From Thamnaconus septentrionalis (Eukaryota; Chordata; Actinopteri; Tetraodontiformes; Monacanthidae): a stretch of DNA of 64,000 nt. The notes under the pieces are model-generated. The model did not search any database, had not been told where the DNA came from, and was given only the letters and a program-made list of their open reading frames with translations. The stretch is taken from the NCBI GenBank assembly GCA_009823395.1, contig CM020509.1:19878501-19942500 (forward strand). Reading direction: 5' to 3'. A program made the translations under genes and the position numbers. Numbering within the stretch: the first letter of the stretch is position 1; each line of letters begins with the position of its first letter. Shown here piece after piece: positions 23,644-36,800 of the stretch.

Positions 23644-24244
23644 GTAAGAGTTGCCGAGCTCGCGGCAAACTTTTCTCCCCCCTCCTTTTTTTTTTTTTTT
23701 CTTTTTCTTTTTCATCACTAATATCCCTCCGACTCGTGCTGTTTGGGGACTAGATGTTGCCCTCGGCGCCGTCTGAAGGCTGATCGATGAGTCTTCTGGT
23801 GAGGTCCTCACTGTTTCTCACCTCCTCAGATCCTCCCTTTTGTCTGCAGCAGCAGTTGTTGTTGTTGTTGTTGTTTTGTTGTTGTTGGGTGTTTTAATGT
23901 GTTGTGTGAGGCAGTGGCGGGGGTTTGAAGTGCTCTCTGAACAGCTTCCGTAAACACGGCTGTTGAAGTTTCTCAGCAGGCTGCTTCTCTCTTGCTGAGA
24001 TCTTTTAGGACCCCCCCATCAGTGTAACACACCCTGGCCACAGTGGACTCAGTGGTCACAGTGGACAGGGAGTTTGGTCACTGACACACACCAAACTCAT
24101 CAATGTTTGTTTTTTTTTTTCAAAAGGCTCTTCAACCTTCAGAAGAGAGGTTTAGCCTCTGCTGTGTGCTGATATCATTGAAACTTTTTTTTTTTTTTTG
24201 CCATATGGAGGTTTGCACCGAATGAACTGCTCTCAATCAATCTC

Positions 24245-24300
24245 ATTGTACAAGTGTATCGTGACAATAAAAGTCATTCTACTCTATTCTATTCTATCAT
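24245..24300 (+). mobile_element. non-LTR-type tail (ACAATAAAAGTCATTC + TCTAT repeat)
   Basis: CGTGACAATAAAAGTCATTC followed by a CTCTATTCTATT repeat resembles the 3' ends of fish LINE fragments. Related short tails occur near 25400, 40535, 40730 and 43450. Confidence 0.4.
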
Positions 24301-24537
24301 CGAGGAGATGAATGAAGGGGTGAAATGTGTCTAACTGTGCTGCCCGGATGACTGGATGACTGGATGATGATGATGTGTTGAAATCTTCACTTGTACCCCC
24401 CACCCCCCCCCCCCCCGACCCCCAGAAAAAAAAATCCCTCTCCCTTTCTTTCACTTCCACTGACTCACATCTCAACTCGCCCTCTTTCTTCTTCTCTGCT
24501 TCTCGCTCAGTCATTCCTCGCTGTGACATGACATCAC

Positions 24538-24542
<5 letters not shown>

Positions 24543-24584
<42 letters not shown>
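24543..24584. repeat. (GT)n microsatellite
   Basis: An uninterrupted GT run of about 42 bp, after a poly-C tract at about 24397-24423. Confidence 0.9.
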
Positions 24585-24585
<1 letters not shown>

Positions 24586-24933
24586 GAGAGACAGAGCTCA
24601 GTGTTGTGTGGCTGCGGGGCCCGGCCGGTCAAGGACGGACGCTCCAGATTAGACGGTTATCTTTCACCGTGCTGTAATCCTCCACGCAGACGCCCGCCGA
24701 TTCAGAATAGAGTCGTGTTGTTGCTGGGCGTGAGAGGATGAAAGGCTTTTATTGATCTGCTGCCGGCGACACGGCTGCTGCTGCTGCTGCTGCGGATCGT
24801 GTCACTGGCTGGATGAAAGGGCCTCCACAGAGGGATGATGCAGTTAGAATTATGAGCCTGGATCAGGAAACATCAGCTTAAAGCCGTCAGAGCAGCTAAT
24901 CTGATCAGGAGGATTGATAAAGATGACTTCTGA

Positions 24934-24936
<3 letters not shown>

Positions 24937-24986
<50 letters not shown>
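24937..24986. repeat. (TG)25 microsatellite
   Basis: A perfect TG run of 50 bp. Confidence 0.92.
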
Positions 24987-24987
<1 letters not shown>

Positions 24988-25809
24988 TCTACTCTCACAG
25001 GTCCCATCCCCTATTATTACGGGGGGCCTGATTAGTGCTGTCTGTCACTGGGTCACTTAACAAGCCCCGCCCCCTTTTGTTGCCGAGGCCCAATCAGACG
25101 ACCCGTTACGTTGCTGTCAGCCCGCTGAAAGTTCTCTCCGCTGGTGGAGAAAGCTGGGTTTTTTCTTTCCTTTTTTCTTTTTTTTCTTCCTTTTCCTTTT
25201 TTTTTTCTTTTTAGACTTTGAGCCGGGCAGGATTTCCTGTTTTTATTAAAGGGCGTTTAGTCAAATAAAGAATGAGCTCAGTGTGTTTGTCACAGCTAAG
25301 TCGCAGTCAGGGGAAAAAAAAAAAAAAATCATTTTAAAGGTCTTGTATTGTGCTCATGTTTGAGTATTTGGGGACTGGCCTGGATCCTTATCCCAAAAAA
25401 ACTTTATTGATCCCTCCAAAAAAATGGTGTTGGTGACCCTCTGTTTGTCTCGAAACTGTTGCTTTGTCGTCCCTTTTACGTGTCTTAAAGGAGCTGAAAT
25501 CACGCAGGTAGCAGAGGTCAGAGGTCATTTCTTCTTCATAGGTTTTTTTTTTGTTGTTTAGTTTATTTCAGACCTTTTGAACGATACGTCAGGATCTCCA
25601 AGGCTCGGGTTCGGTTCGGTTGGCGTCAGCAACAAGTGAAGTAAAGTGAAGCCACGTGTGTTTCATCGGGGAACTGATTCTTGTAAATCAGTTCAGGCAA
25701 GAAGTGCCCGAGGACTTTGGTGCGTCAAGGCCGCAGAATATTCCCCCTCCGTCTCCGATTTCGGCTGGATCGTTCAGACACGTCGGTTTGTGCGGCTCGG
25801 ACCACCGGC

Positions 25810-25838
25810 GGCTGCTGCTGCTGCTGCTGCTGCTGCCG
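25810..25838. repeat. (CTG)n microsatellite
   Basis: About nine CTG units. A shorter CTG run is at about 24775-24793. Confidence 0.8.
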
Positions 25839-26352
25839 CTGCCTGGAAGTGTGATGCTAAGCTAGCTAGAAAACTCATGGATGTCACTTTGGCTTATTGG
25901 GTGAACCTAACTAGTTTTGTAAATGTTCAAAGAACTAAAACAAAACAATAATACTCACCTGAATTAACTTGGCGGGAAACGACTGGCAGTTCTAAGAATT
26001 CTACCTAATCCAGATTTAGATAGCGAGTCAAGTTGGAAAAAACCTACTTATGAACTGGGTAACAGGACTGGTTCTGTGGAGCTGTTTGAATAGTAACAGT
26101 TGATCGGACAAGATCAATACTTAATTCACCTCCAAAAGAGAAATTCACAAAGATTTGTTGTGATTTCCTAAAGTCCGGTGCAGTTTTTCTCCCTGTCGAC
26201 GGACTCCGGTCAGGACCAGCAGCGACGCTCTGCACTGCTTCTCTAGGACATCTAGGACATCTAGGACATCTGGGTCGGAGGATGAATCAATATTGAACCA
26301 ATGTCAGTATCTCATCGATTCATTGAAGCACAAGTGGCTCTCTGTCGTTGTT

Positions 26353-26462
26353 GGTGTGTGTGTGTGTGTGTGTGTGCGTGTCTGCAACAGCAGAGAGCGT
26401 GGGTGTGTGTCAGACTGTTGTTGGGCCCATGTGAGGAGTGAGCTCCAGATCTGGTGGATCAC

Positions 26463-26532
<70 letters not shown>
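26353..26532. repeat. (GT)n ... (CA)n pair
   Basis: A GT run at about 26353-26376 and a long CA run at 26468-26532 (about 32 units) are complementary and separated by about 90 bp. Confidence 0.85.
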
Positions 26533-26537
<5 letters not shown>

Positions 26538-26977
26538 AGAATGATTACAGGGTTATTTACATTACAACGTAGAGCTCAAGTAAAAAAAGGGGGCGAGAGA
26601 CGCTGGCAGAAAGGAGGAGCGAGAGAGGGAGGGAGGAGGGGAGGGAGGGAGAAGATGGCTTCCAGATGTGAGGAGTAGGGGTGTGGGGGTCTCCCAGAGC
26701 TCCTCCTCCTCCTCCTCCTCCTCCTCCACCTCCTCTGTTCATGATGGACAGAGGAGCGGCTCATTGGGAGAAAATGTCGTATGTTGAGGGAGGAGAACTT
26801 ATGGAGGTGAAGAAGCGGGAAGGGGCGGCCAGCAGGGGGCCCCTGTCTACGACTCGGGCCCCCCCCCCAGAATCCAACACGTCGGTCCCTTAACTCATCC
26901 ACTCACTCCTTCATTCATGGCAGTCAAGTTGCACAACTGGGAAAAACGGCTTTGACTCCCTGGTGACTTACTTACCG

Positions 26978-27235
26978 CATCACGTGGCCCCCTATAGAGC
27001 ATGTGCGGTAGTGTCACTTCCCACCATGCATCTGCAACTCCCATGATGCGTCAAGACACGTCAGCCAATCAGAACGAGCCGAGACATGGCAGGTGACGCC
27101 CCGTGACGTCGTGCTGGTAATAAAGTCTTTCCTTATTTTTGTATTGCAGTCTATGGAGAAAAATGCTTTTTGGTCCACATGGGATTTCTTTGGCTGCAGT
27201 ACCTCGAGTGGCCACTGGGAAAAAACCACCCTGCC
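26978..27235 (+). repeat. dispersed repeat, copy 2
   Basis: Matches 9240-9430: CACGTGGCCCCCTATAGAGC at the left, ATGCTTTTTGGTCCACATGG centrally, GGCTGCAGTACCTCGAGTGG near the right. Same strand as copy 1. Confidence 0.65.
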
Positions 27236-27546
27236 ACCGTATTGGAAGTCCAGTGTCCATCTATTACGATCGTTTGACTCGGGAACTTAAAATTGGAACA
27301 GAACGCTAGTCAGATACAAACAATCGTGTTATCAGCGACTTTTTTTTGGGAGCCGTTAAGGTCGTTAAGGTCAGCTAGCGGTTGGTCCAGCCTCTGATAA
27401 CAACAACTGAGTACAGGTGGCCTTGGCTGATTATTGTGTAGTAGAGCATAGAAAAGTCAACAGCAAAGAGCCCAAGTATTAGATACAAGTTTCAGTATTA
27501 CTTTTATGCTCAAAGGAATGTGGCGTTTTTGATGTCAGAGGCTTAG

Positions 27547-27550
<4 letters not shown>

Positions 27551-27584
<34 letters not shown>

Positions 27585-27604
27585 CACGCACACACACACA
27601 CACA
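27551..27604. repeat. (CA)n microsatellite, interrupted
   Basis: A CA run with several CG-containing interruptions. Confidence 0.8.
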
Positions 27605-27789
27605 AATATTTGCGCACATTTCTGTTTGCCGCTCCAGACACTCCTGGCACTTTCAGGAAATACCAACATATTTTCTCGGAGGGGAAACCTGAGCAACATT
27701 CCCCTCGGCTGTCCAAACACACATTTTAAAGATTGATACACGCACGGACACGCACACACACACTACGCTCACACACAATACACACACAC

Positions 27790-28760
27790 GCAGGACTGCG
27801 CCGCGCTGCCGAATCTGTTCCTGCTTGGAGACTTTCGATCACTGTGTTTTAGAAGATTCCTCGACCTGACTCGGGATTGGGAGCAGTTGGAAGTTTGGAA
27901 CCGGGTGTTTTCACGGACCTCCGTACAGGCTGCGAATCTTCCGATTCGGCGGAGGCTTCCTATCGGCGCAACGGCTGCCGCGTGTCGAATGTTGCGGTGC
28001 CGTCGCCGCGTTGACATGACGCTCGAGAAAACCGAATTGTCGCCTCAGCCCGACGACGACTGGACAACCGAGGTGCGAGCGAACGCCTTCGTCCGACCTG
28101 CAATCGGAGTTCTCAAACTCCGCGATTGGAATTCGAATTTCTCCTTCGTCAAAGTTTAACCGGACCAAACAATCACGACACCAGCTTGGCGCCAATTCCG
28201 AGTTTGTGCATAACGGAGGACACAGTTCCTTTGCGGAAGCAGTACGCCAACCTTAATTTACGTTCATTTGTGTCCTCCAAATAGAGTTTGCGACAACGCG
28301 GTGCTCCGTACGACTCGCCGGGTCATACCGAACAATGGCGCTTCTCACCCGGAGCGGAATTGGCGCTCGTAGTTCCTTCTTGGGAGGTTCGAAACACCTT
28401 CGCCGGTCCACAAAGTTCCTCAAATGATCTGCGCGTTATTCGGGAATCGTCTCTCCATTCTGTGTTCAAAACGCTCTCATTAGCGTTGTGTTTTCTACTG
28501 CTATTTATCAGCACAATAAAAAGCAGTCGGTAGATACGTTTCACTGCCTTCACTGAATCTCCATACACTGCAATTACAAACCCTCTCCCGCCAGTCTGTT
28601 TTCCGAACCCGCACGCACCGAGAACGAAGGGTCCGGATCACTCGACACGGTGACGGCACAAAGTGTCGAATCCAAGACGTGGTTTTGTTGTAGCGCGCTA
28701 ACAGCACACAGCGTTGTTGTCTGCTCTCCTAATCATCAGTTTCCTCACCGAACAGCTGCT
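27790..28760. other. CpG-rich intergenic block
   Basis: CpG dinucleotides are visibly denser than in the flanking AT-rich DNA. The block holds a 90-codon open frame on the + strand (27887-28159) with no recognisable domain and no clear exon boundaries. It could be an unmethylated regulatory island or an old mobile-element copy. Confidence 0.35.
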
Positions 28761-29774
28761 GGCGCCGCCGTCGGCGGGTTTTCCAAAAAAAAAAAAATCA
28801 CAAACATACTAGCAATTTTAATGCTAGTAAAGAAAACATGATACCCTGGATGCTGACTTTATTTACTAATACCTGAAGAAAGTCGTGCTTGCTGTGAGTC
28901 TCAGTAGCTCGCAGAGGTAGACAGCTGATAGATAGCACTCACTTACAGCAGTGTGTTCTCTGCAGTAGATGTGGGCTGCAACTGTAAAATCGGCAGTAAT
29001 ATGTTATGTATGTTTGTGAACCTGTTCAATTGAAAGCTAGCATGGGCGTGACACCGGTGTTGAATCGCGCTCCAGTTGTTTTGTTGTTGTGCGAGGGAAA
29101 GAGGTTAACCGGAAATGACCACGCCGAAAAGACTTATATTGCCCCCTAGTGTTGGGGAGGAGGACGTGTTCCCGTCAATAATTTGATTTTCTCAGCTGCT
29201 TGTGTACTAGGACAAGGAGAGAAATCCGATGAGCTGTGCATGTAAACGTAGTCAGTGTTGCGCTGAGAGTTTGTAGTGTGGTGGAAAAAATGAAGGGAAG
29301 CACAAAAAAAACTCTCCAGACTCTCCTAGCCAAAGGTTAGCAGCTAGCAAACTGAGTGCAGTTAGCATTTAGCAGTAAGGGGGGTTCGTTTGTTTTTTCT
29401 TTCATTTTTTCAGGAGTTAGAGTGAAAACATGACTCGTGGCTGCATCTTGAAATTTCAGGTTGTAGTTAAACTGAAACAAAAAAATTCAAAATGCATCAA
29501 AAATATTCAGAAATTGTTTCTAATTATTACTCAACTGTCTTTGTGCTAGTTTTTCTTTTCCGGGTCAAACGGCTCGTTTACACAGCAGTGGACTGAGGTC
29601 TTACGGTACGACGGTAACGCTGAGGGTAGGGCGGGGCCACTTTCAGCGACGCACTTGTGAGTCACCGTCGCCCCCTGTTGTCTGCTTACCTGTCTACTTA
29701 CCTGATTGCAACAGTTTCTTGGGATCAGAGGATGTTTTCCTCTAAGTGTTTGTTGCACAACTCCTTCCCACTGC

Positions 29775-29813
<39 letters not shown>

Positions 29814-30116
29814 TGGTCAGGATCATGTGCTTCATGTAGATTTCTGGCCTGGTTTTATTCAATTTCCTGCCTCTCGCGTCCTCCCTGCTTGCAGCCGCCG
29901 CTGCTGTAGCCAAGATTGTTTGCAGTCTGAGTGGGAAATCCCAGAATTCTGCTCCTCTGGAACCAATCGAAAAGCTTAGGCAACACAACACAACACAACA
30001 CAACACTACACTACACACAGTGGTGGAAAACACTGTTGAACACATGCAGTGGGTTAAAGTAATGGAGTTGATTTGTTAGCGCTTCATCACACACATAGAC
30101 ACACACACACAGGGTG

Positions 30117-30156
<40 letters not shown>

Positions 30157-32382
30157 GAGAGAGTGAGAGAGAAAGAGAGGCAGGGGAGGGGTGGGGGTGT
30201 TATTTCTCAATCCCGGCAAGCCAAAACTGATCCCTTGTGTCTGTTGTGTTGAAATTGACTTGCTGAGATACTGATTAACAACTTTTCCCCCTCCCTCATT
30301 GACTGACTGACTGACACACACGTCAACCTGAAGAATTTCAACACCGTTTTTTTTTTTAAAACTGAAAAACAAACTAATGAATGACGCAAAACGGTTGCGC
30401 TCCGTCTGAGCCTGTCCAGGTTGTGAAATTTGTAAAAAAAAAAAAATTATCGCACCTTCATCGTCATAGGTGATTAATAATTTTGGACCTTTGCGGTTTT
30501 TCTGGGTTTGATAAGTCGACACTCGGTTGACACTGGTGTGTGTTACTGCGTCACTGGATTCGGTCTCGGAGGAATTTCTTTCTTCTTTTTAAAGTCCTAA
30601 CCGTCAAATAAAACTTCCGTCATCTTTTGAGGGGAGATAGAAATCTGTGCAATTTTAATTCACCAAAGTCTTACGTCTCTTTTTTAACCTTCCACGTTGA
30701 GTGTGTGTGTGTGGGTGTGTGTGTGTCAGAGGATCGAGCAGCAGGGTCACGCCTGATGCCCCCCCTACTTCCTCCCCACCCCTGTCACACACACACAGGA
30801 GCTCTCGCAGCTGTAGAGGTTGCCGGTACATAAGCTCCCTACTTATAGCGATTAGCCGCGACAAGCTGTTGCATGACTACTAACTACAACCCCCGCGCCT
30901 CACCCCCCACCCCCACCCCTCACCCCCACCCCACCACCCTCCTCCACTGAGACGGATACAGTAAGTCACACGAGGCTCCGTTTCTGTTGCTAGGCTGGAC
31001 GAATAAAAAGGATTTTTAAACATTTTTTTTTTAGCCGAAATTTGAAAATAAAATACAGCCAGATTTAGCATTAAATTCTCTTTTTTTGAAAATTCTGTCT
31101 GAACTTCATCACATGCCCGTTCAAAGTAAAATGTGCGATGCGTTATTGTAATGTTGAATACGTTTATAATTGGCGAATTAAAAAAAAAAAAATCTTAAGG
31201 CAGCTTGCTTGCTATCCAGACCGGCCAAAATACGAGCTAAAGGCCCGTGAGCTAGCAACATCTCATTGCCATTATAAGAGGCTGCTCATCAGGATGTCGG
31301 TGTCAGCATGTAAGTTCCTTTGTTTCATCGAATTCAATGCGTATATATTAGTTTTGAATGAGTACTTCTATGGTTTTTCACTTCCCATTTATTCCTGTCA
31401 AATTTCCTGCTAGCTTCTTTCCTGGCAGTTCCCAGGAAACCTGTCCATTTTGGACTTCTTCCAAAATTCCCTTGTCGAACAAAAGAGTTTCCAGTATAGG
31501 AAGCTGGGGCGCATGGTTTCTTCCCCCATCGCAACTCATTTGTCCCCCTCTAATATAAAGCACGTTGTTGCCATATGTGACTTCATTCATTTCTATACAT
31601 TGGGAAACGCAGCGGTTTTATTTTTTCTGTCCACATCTGTGTTTAATAAACACGGTTACATGCGTTGCTTTTTGAAGTCAGCCCGCCGCCTCCATTATGG
31701 ACATCGACTCGCACGCATCTGTCAGCCGAGGAAATCAATGCTGTCACTGCTAAGTGCTGCAAATTGACGGATTGTGAAAATGCTAATCCATCACAGGAAA
31801 GTAGAGCAAAGCCACACAGTCAGGCGGCTAAAGAGGAGTGCTAGCGTCACACTGGAAGGGAGCGCAGGAGGAAGATAAAAGAGGTAAACGTGATTAGTGC
31901 CTCAATATTTGAGATTTTGTTGTAGTCTCTGTGTTTATTGTGTTGCGTCTCTTTATTACTTCTTTGTTTTTCTCAAGCGTTTGTGCGTTCGCAGAGTCTT
32001 TGTCCATCTTCGTTCAGGCCCAGGTCTTAAAACTACAGAAGTTAAACTCCTAAAAGTCTTTCAGTTATAAGAACATTTTTTTAAAAAGCACCTCTTGAGC
32101 GTCAGTATTGTAACTTAGAATGCAGCTATCGCAGTTTGGAAAACGTAAAAAAATTTTTTTTTGAGTCAACATAGATTTTTTTTTTCCCCGAAACTTTTGC
32201 ACCGCACGCAAATGCAGCCGTAAATAACGATGGATTCGATGGTACCGTGACATCTACGAGATGTTGCTCCTCGCTCCCTGATAGTTGGACTTCTGTCATG
32301 GCAAACTAGCGTTGCTAGCGTTGAAACTCCGCAGCAATGAAGATAAAGCCGTCCGTCCCTGTCCTGTGGGACCGAGGCACTC
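28761..32382. other. intergenic spacer with microsatellites
   Basis: No gene was recognised. It holds a CA run at about 29776-29809, ACAAC pentanucleotide repeats at 29982-30005, a CA/GT pair at 30083-30149 and a C-rich tract at 30897-30947. Confidence 0.5.
30897..30947 (-). repeat. C-rich tract, G-quadruplex-capable on the minus strand
   Basis: Repeated runs of CCCC separated by A or T, for example CACCCCCCACCCCCACCCCT. The minus strand has at least four runs of four or more G within about 50 bp. Confidence 0.7.
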
Positions 32383-32819
32383 AAACCATCTTCTGGTTGA
32401 CCTGCAGCTACTGACGGTGATCCCGCAGCCTGAACAGGGAATCTGCGGCGGTCGCTTCCAAAAAAAGATAGTTTCCGACGTCGTCCATCGGACCCTTCCA
32501 AAGGGAAATCTACCTCACCGGTCCTGCTGATTCGGAAGGTTCTCTGTCGTCCGGGTCGGCTTAGCGCAGACGGCTGTTTAAGTCGAGGCGGCTGGACTGG
32601 TTTTGGTGTCTTGTTTGCCTTTTGGATGAGAGGAGAAAAGTCTTTTCAAGACGGCAAAACAGGAGATTTGATATTTGACCGAGAGGCGTGTTTCCTTATC
32701 GAAGGGTCCGATGGACGATGTCTGAAACAATCTTTTGGAAGTGACTTCACCGACCGGCGGATCCCGGTTCCGACTCCGGGATCACTGTCAGTAGCTCAGT
32801 GTCGACCGGAAGAGGTTTA
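32383..32819. repeat. long imperfect inverted repeat, arms about 140 bp
   Basis: The left arm, 32383-32523, and the reverse complement of the right arm, 32677-32819, match over their whole length. Shared blocks include AGCTACTGAC and GTCCATCGGACCCTT. The spacer is about 153 bp. Read from the inner end outwards, both arms are open in the same frame (GSDGR...SF.GSD...GS.SVA) and differ partly by 3 or 6 nt. Whether this is a foldback element, a structured RNA or a duplicated coding segment cannot be told from sequence. Confidence 0.75.
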
Positions 32820-33827
32820 AATGACCTCTTGGCCTTCTGGTGTTTCCTCTCCTCTGTGAAGGTGCGAGGGCTCTGACCTTTGAATGTCTCTCACCTGTCA
32901 AAGTGTCAAAGCGTCGACGCTTGCCCTTGTGTAACTCAACACAGCCAAACCAGTACAAGTTGCAAAAAAAAGCAGCAACTCCACCCTGCTTCCTTCCCTC
33001 CCTGCCTCCCCCAAAAATCTTGACCTGGTTCTTCTCAGCTGGAGGAACCGCGGTTCTTCTCCTCTGCTGCTTCATGTAGGATACAGTTTCTTGTTCGCAC
33101 TTGTCTCCTCCCAGACTCCTCCTCCCTCCTTCCCTCCCTCCCTCCTCCGAGTCGTGGCGACGGGAGGAGAACGGCCAGGCATGCAGCGGCGGCAGCAGCC
33201 ACTCCGTCTCGTATTTTGTTTACCCTCTTCTTTTCCTCCTCGCTGCAACGTCGGCCCCGGCTGCGTGGATTTTCCTCCGGGCCGTAGATTCAGAGGTTCT
33301 TTTTGCAAACTTTACTCTTAACTCATCTCCTCCGGGTGCCTCCGGGGGTTGTCGTTGTTGTAGTTCCTCCCTCTGTGTTTGTGGCTGCTGCTCCTTGTAC
33401 GTGAACGCCGGGCATGTTCGGGGTTTGGCCCGCTGCCCTTCCCTTCTGCTGCTGCTGCTGCTGCTGCCAGACTTTACAGAGTGTTTGTTTGAAATCTGAG
33501 TTCGGCGGAGCTCCAGAAAAGAAAGAAAAAAAAAAAAAAGCGGAGGGGGGTGGAGAAGGAGGAGGAGGAGGGGTAGGAGGAGGGGGAGGAGGAACCGCGG
33601 AGGGGATGGTTTGACTTGGGAGAGAAGGACGATCGTCTCCTGAGGAGTGGCATCTTCTCCGCATTCAGAAACAGGGGAGAGGAGTCCGTCGTCGGCCTTT
33701 CGGGAGGGAGGACGGGAAGGAAGGAGTCCGATGTGGAAGAGCGCCGATCGGCAGAAAGAGATTCCGTACGTTTTTTTTTATAAAGAAGAAGGAGAAGGAG
33801 GAGAAGACGAGTGTGTGTTATTGAGTC

Positions 33828-36800
33828 ATGGCTGGGATGTACGGCTGCTTCAGGAGCAGGAAGTAAGTTTCTTCTCTCAGTCCACGTCTTTATGCGTTAA
33901 CATCGATGACGGTCGGTAGTTACGGGGTCAATGTAGGTCACCACGCTCGGGCCCCATCGAATCCAACAGCCGATTGCGACATGGCGTCTCTGACGCTCGT
34001 TTTTTTTTTTTTTTTTTTTGCCGAACCTGGGAAAACGCTCTTTGAAATTTTTTTTCAGCCCAGGGGTTTGAACTTGTACCCGCGGTTTCATCCACTTTAA
34101 ACACGCAACTGTGTCTTAATTGAGGCGGCCTTGCAGCTGCCAGCAGTATGTGTGAGCTGGCACCGGGTCCCCCTGGGACGACTCGCTTCACCACATCCTC
34201 CACGACGGAGGAGCAGAAGAAGCAGACAGACTGACAGAGTCGCATTCTCAACATCAGAGAGCTGATTTCAGTCTGGCTGTCAGAGGCTTTCTCTCTCTCT
34301 CTCTCTCCTCCTCCAACTGTCCAACACCAACAATTTTTTTTTTCTCACTTGAACCTGTTGAGACCGTTGTGTCGGATTGGCTCGTGTTGTATTGTGTTGT
34401 GTCGGCTGCAATGAATCAGTGTCGGTGGCTCACAGGCTGGGAGAGATTCTTCAGAGGGGTTTAATAATAACAGTTTCAGTTTATTTAATTTTTTTTTACA
34501 TTCTTTGAATGTTTTATTTTATTTCAGATTTGCTTATTCATTCGTGTATTTATCTAGTTGGTTAGCTAGTTGGTTAATCCTACTATGCCATTGAGCCTCA
34601 TGGTATGGCAGCAATATCAGCTTTACAGCAGCAGAGTTAGTGGAAGACAAATGTTTTGCTTGTATGCGGGGGTTTGTATGCCATGGATAATGACACCGAT
34701 TTCCGCTTCGCATATTCCCATCCTAGCAACCTTAAGGAGGCCTTTCAGGAACTGGCTCCTATGGAAACAAATGACTAAATCAGCTTTGAACCCAATGTGA
34801 TTAACTAAACTTACGAAGACTCATACAAGTGCCGGAAATTAGGGTGCTGTGTGTTGGAAATGCTCAATGGTTTAGGCTCAATCAGAACTTTTATATAAAT
34901 TGAATATAGAACATCTGAACATCCGTCAGAAGATGTTAAACCACAGCTGTACACATGAAAAAAAATTCCTGTTGACCACATCACATCTTGTGGATAAGAA
35001 TGGAAACACAATTCCACTAGAGGGGTTCAGAATTTTGGGACCGCAAGTTCGACCGCTTCAACAAATTTCATCCTAGTTTGCCAGAGTTCGCTGGTTGCGC
35101 TAGGCTAATCTAGGCCAATGCAAGTCAGTTGTTTCTGCTAATTAAAAGCAATCGTCTCCTCCTCACACTACAACTGAGACAAATAAGTTAGCAGGAACTG
35201 TCGACTTGCGCTGGCCAACTCTGCTAAACCAGGAGGACTGGGTGGAATCTGTTGAAACTGTCTCTGCTGGTAGCTAGCACACTGGCTAATGCGGAAATTC
35301 TAAAAACCACTCTGTTTGAAGCATCGTAAATCCAAAGGTCACGCTGTTCTCTACAGTTTAACAAAAGTAGGCTGTGTTATTTTTGCCGATCAGTCACCTG
35401 TGGACTGTTCACTGGTCCTTTAACTTTGCTGGAGTGGTACCGGAGGTTTCACGCAGGATGTCCAGATTTAGAGCGCCTGAGTTAAAAAGGCGTTTGATTT
35501 TCTTTAGAAAGAGTTTGGGTGAGAGGGTGGTGTCCTTCTTTTAACTTTTCAACCAAGGAGCAGCGGAGTAAACAGGCTCTGTGCTATTGTGTGAAAGACG
35601 TTTTTTGTTAGCGTGTCTGGCGGACTGGATTACTTCGTTCCAGCTATGTAGCTAATGTTACATTAGCCCCATTAGGACCACGGCAGGTTGCGGAATCGTG
35701 ACTTCACATCTGTTGTTTTTCGGGGGTTGGACAGTTGTGGCTGTACTGTGTCGCTCCTGCAAAGTGAAAGATAACAATTATAGTGGCTTATTTTAACATT
35801 GCTGCTGTCTAGCTGCCTGTCTATTTTAACTGGCGGACGGAGAGATTCTGAGCATTTTACGGCTCTGAGATAGTTTATGTTGCACTCTGTAGTCTCCACC
35901 GCATCATGGTATCTTTAACTTCTGGCTGCTGCGTTAATTTTAGTTTAAAAATAAGTCAGTTTTTTTCCCTTCATTGACCTCAAACTCAATGTATACTTCA
36001 CACAAGCTCCGACATTTTAGAGGCTTTAAAAAAAAAAAAAGCTTTTGGAGCAGACCTGCTGGGGGTTTGTTTTTCCCTCTAATTCTTTCGTCTCTGTTCC
36101 TTTAGTCAAGTTGTGCAAAAAAAAAAAAAAAAAAAAAGGCGGCAGGCTGGGCTTGAACCTGGCCGTGACCTCGGCAGATGAACGCCCAGTCGATGACAGG
36201 TGTGTGTTCTCACGTTGTCATCGCGTCTGTTTTTCTCCCTCCTGGTCCAGGAGTGGTGCCGTGAGCTAGCGGACAGGAGTTTGTGTTGCGGTGATGCAGC
36301 TGGAAGTGAACGTGGACTTGTACCCAGTGACTGATGAGTGTTTTTCTCTCTCTCTCTCTCTCTCTCTCAAGTCCATGTAAGGCTTGCTGGGAAAGAAGGC
36401 CGCCCCTTTTCTTTTTTTTTTTTTTTTTTTTTTAAAGGACAGCAGGTTGAAGAGGAAAAAAGGAAAGCCGAGCAGAGAGAGCCGGAGGAGAGTTCAGCAA
36501 CATCAACCATCCACAAAGTCGTTTTGGTTGATTATATAGAAGAATTTCTGAAATGTTGTCCTGGAACTGAGGCTTGGAATGTACTCACAGCTTGACTTGG
36601 GGAAAAAAAACCCCTATATATGTGCCTTTAATGTTTCTGAAGCAGCTACTTCAGTGGCTACACATTATTTCAATGTCCTGCAAATGTTAAACGTTGGGCC
36701 TTTGATCATTTTTGGGGGTTTATTTTGGTCAAAATTTGATTGACTTGACTTATTACGACAGCACTGATACGCCATCATTTCTTAACAGATCCAGGAAGTA

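Noticed and set aside
27887..28159. 90-codon ORF in the CpG-rich block
   Set aside because: No recognisable domain, no exon boundaries, and high GC makes long open frames likely by chance. Reported only as a CpG-rich block.
29282..29338. Short ATG segment followed by a possible donor (CAAAG|GTTAGC)
   Set aside because: Only about 15 codons, A-rich, no promoter-like context; too weak to call.
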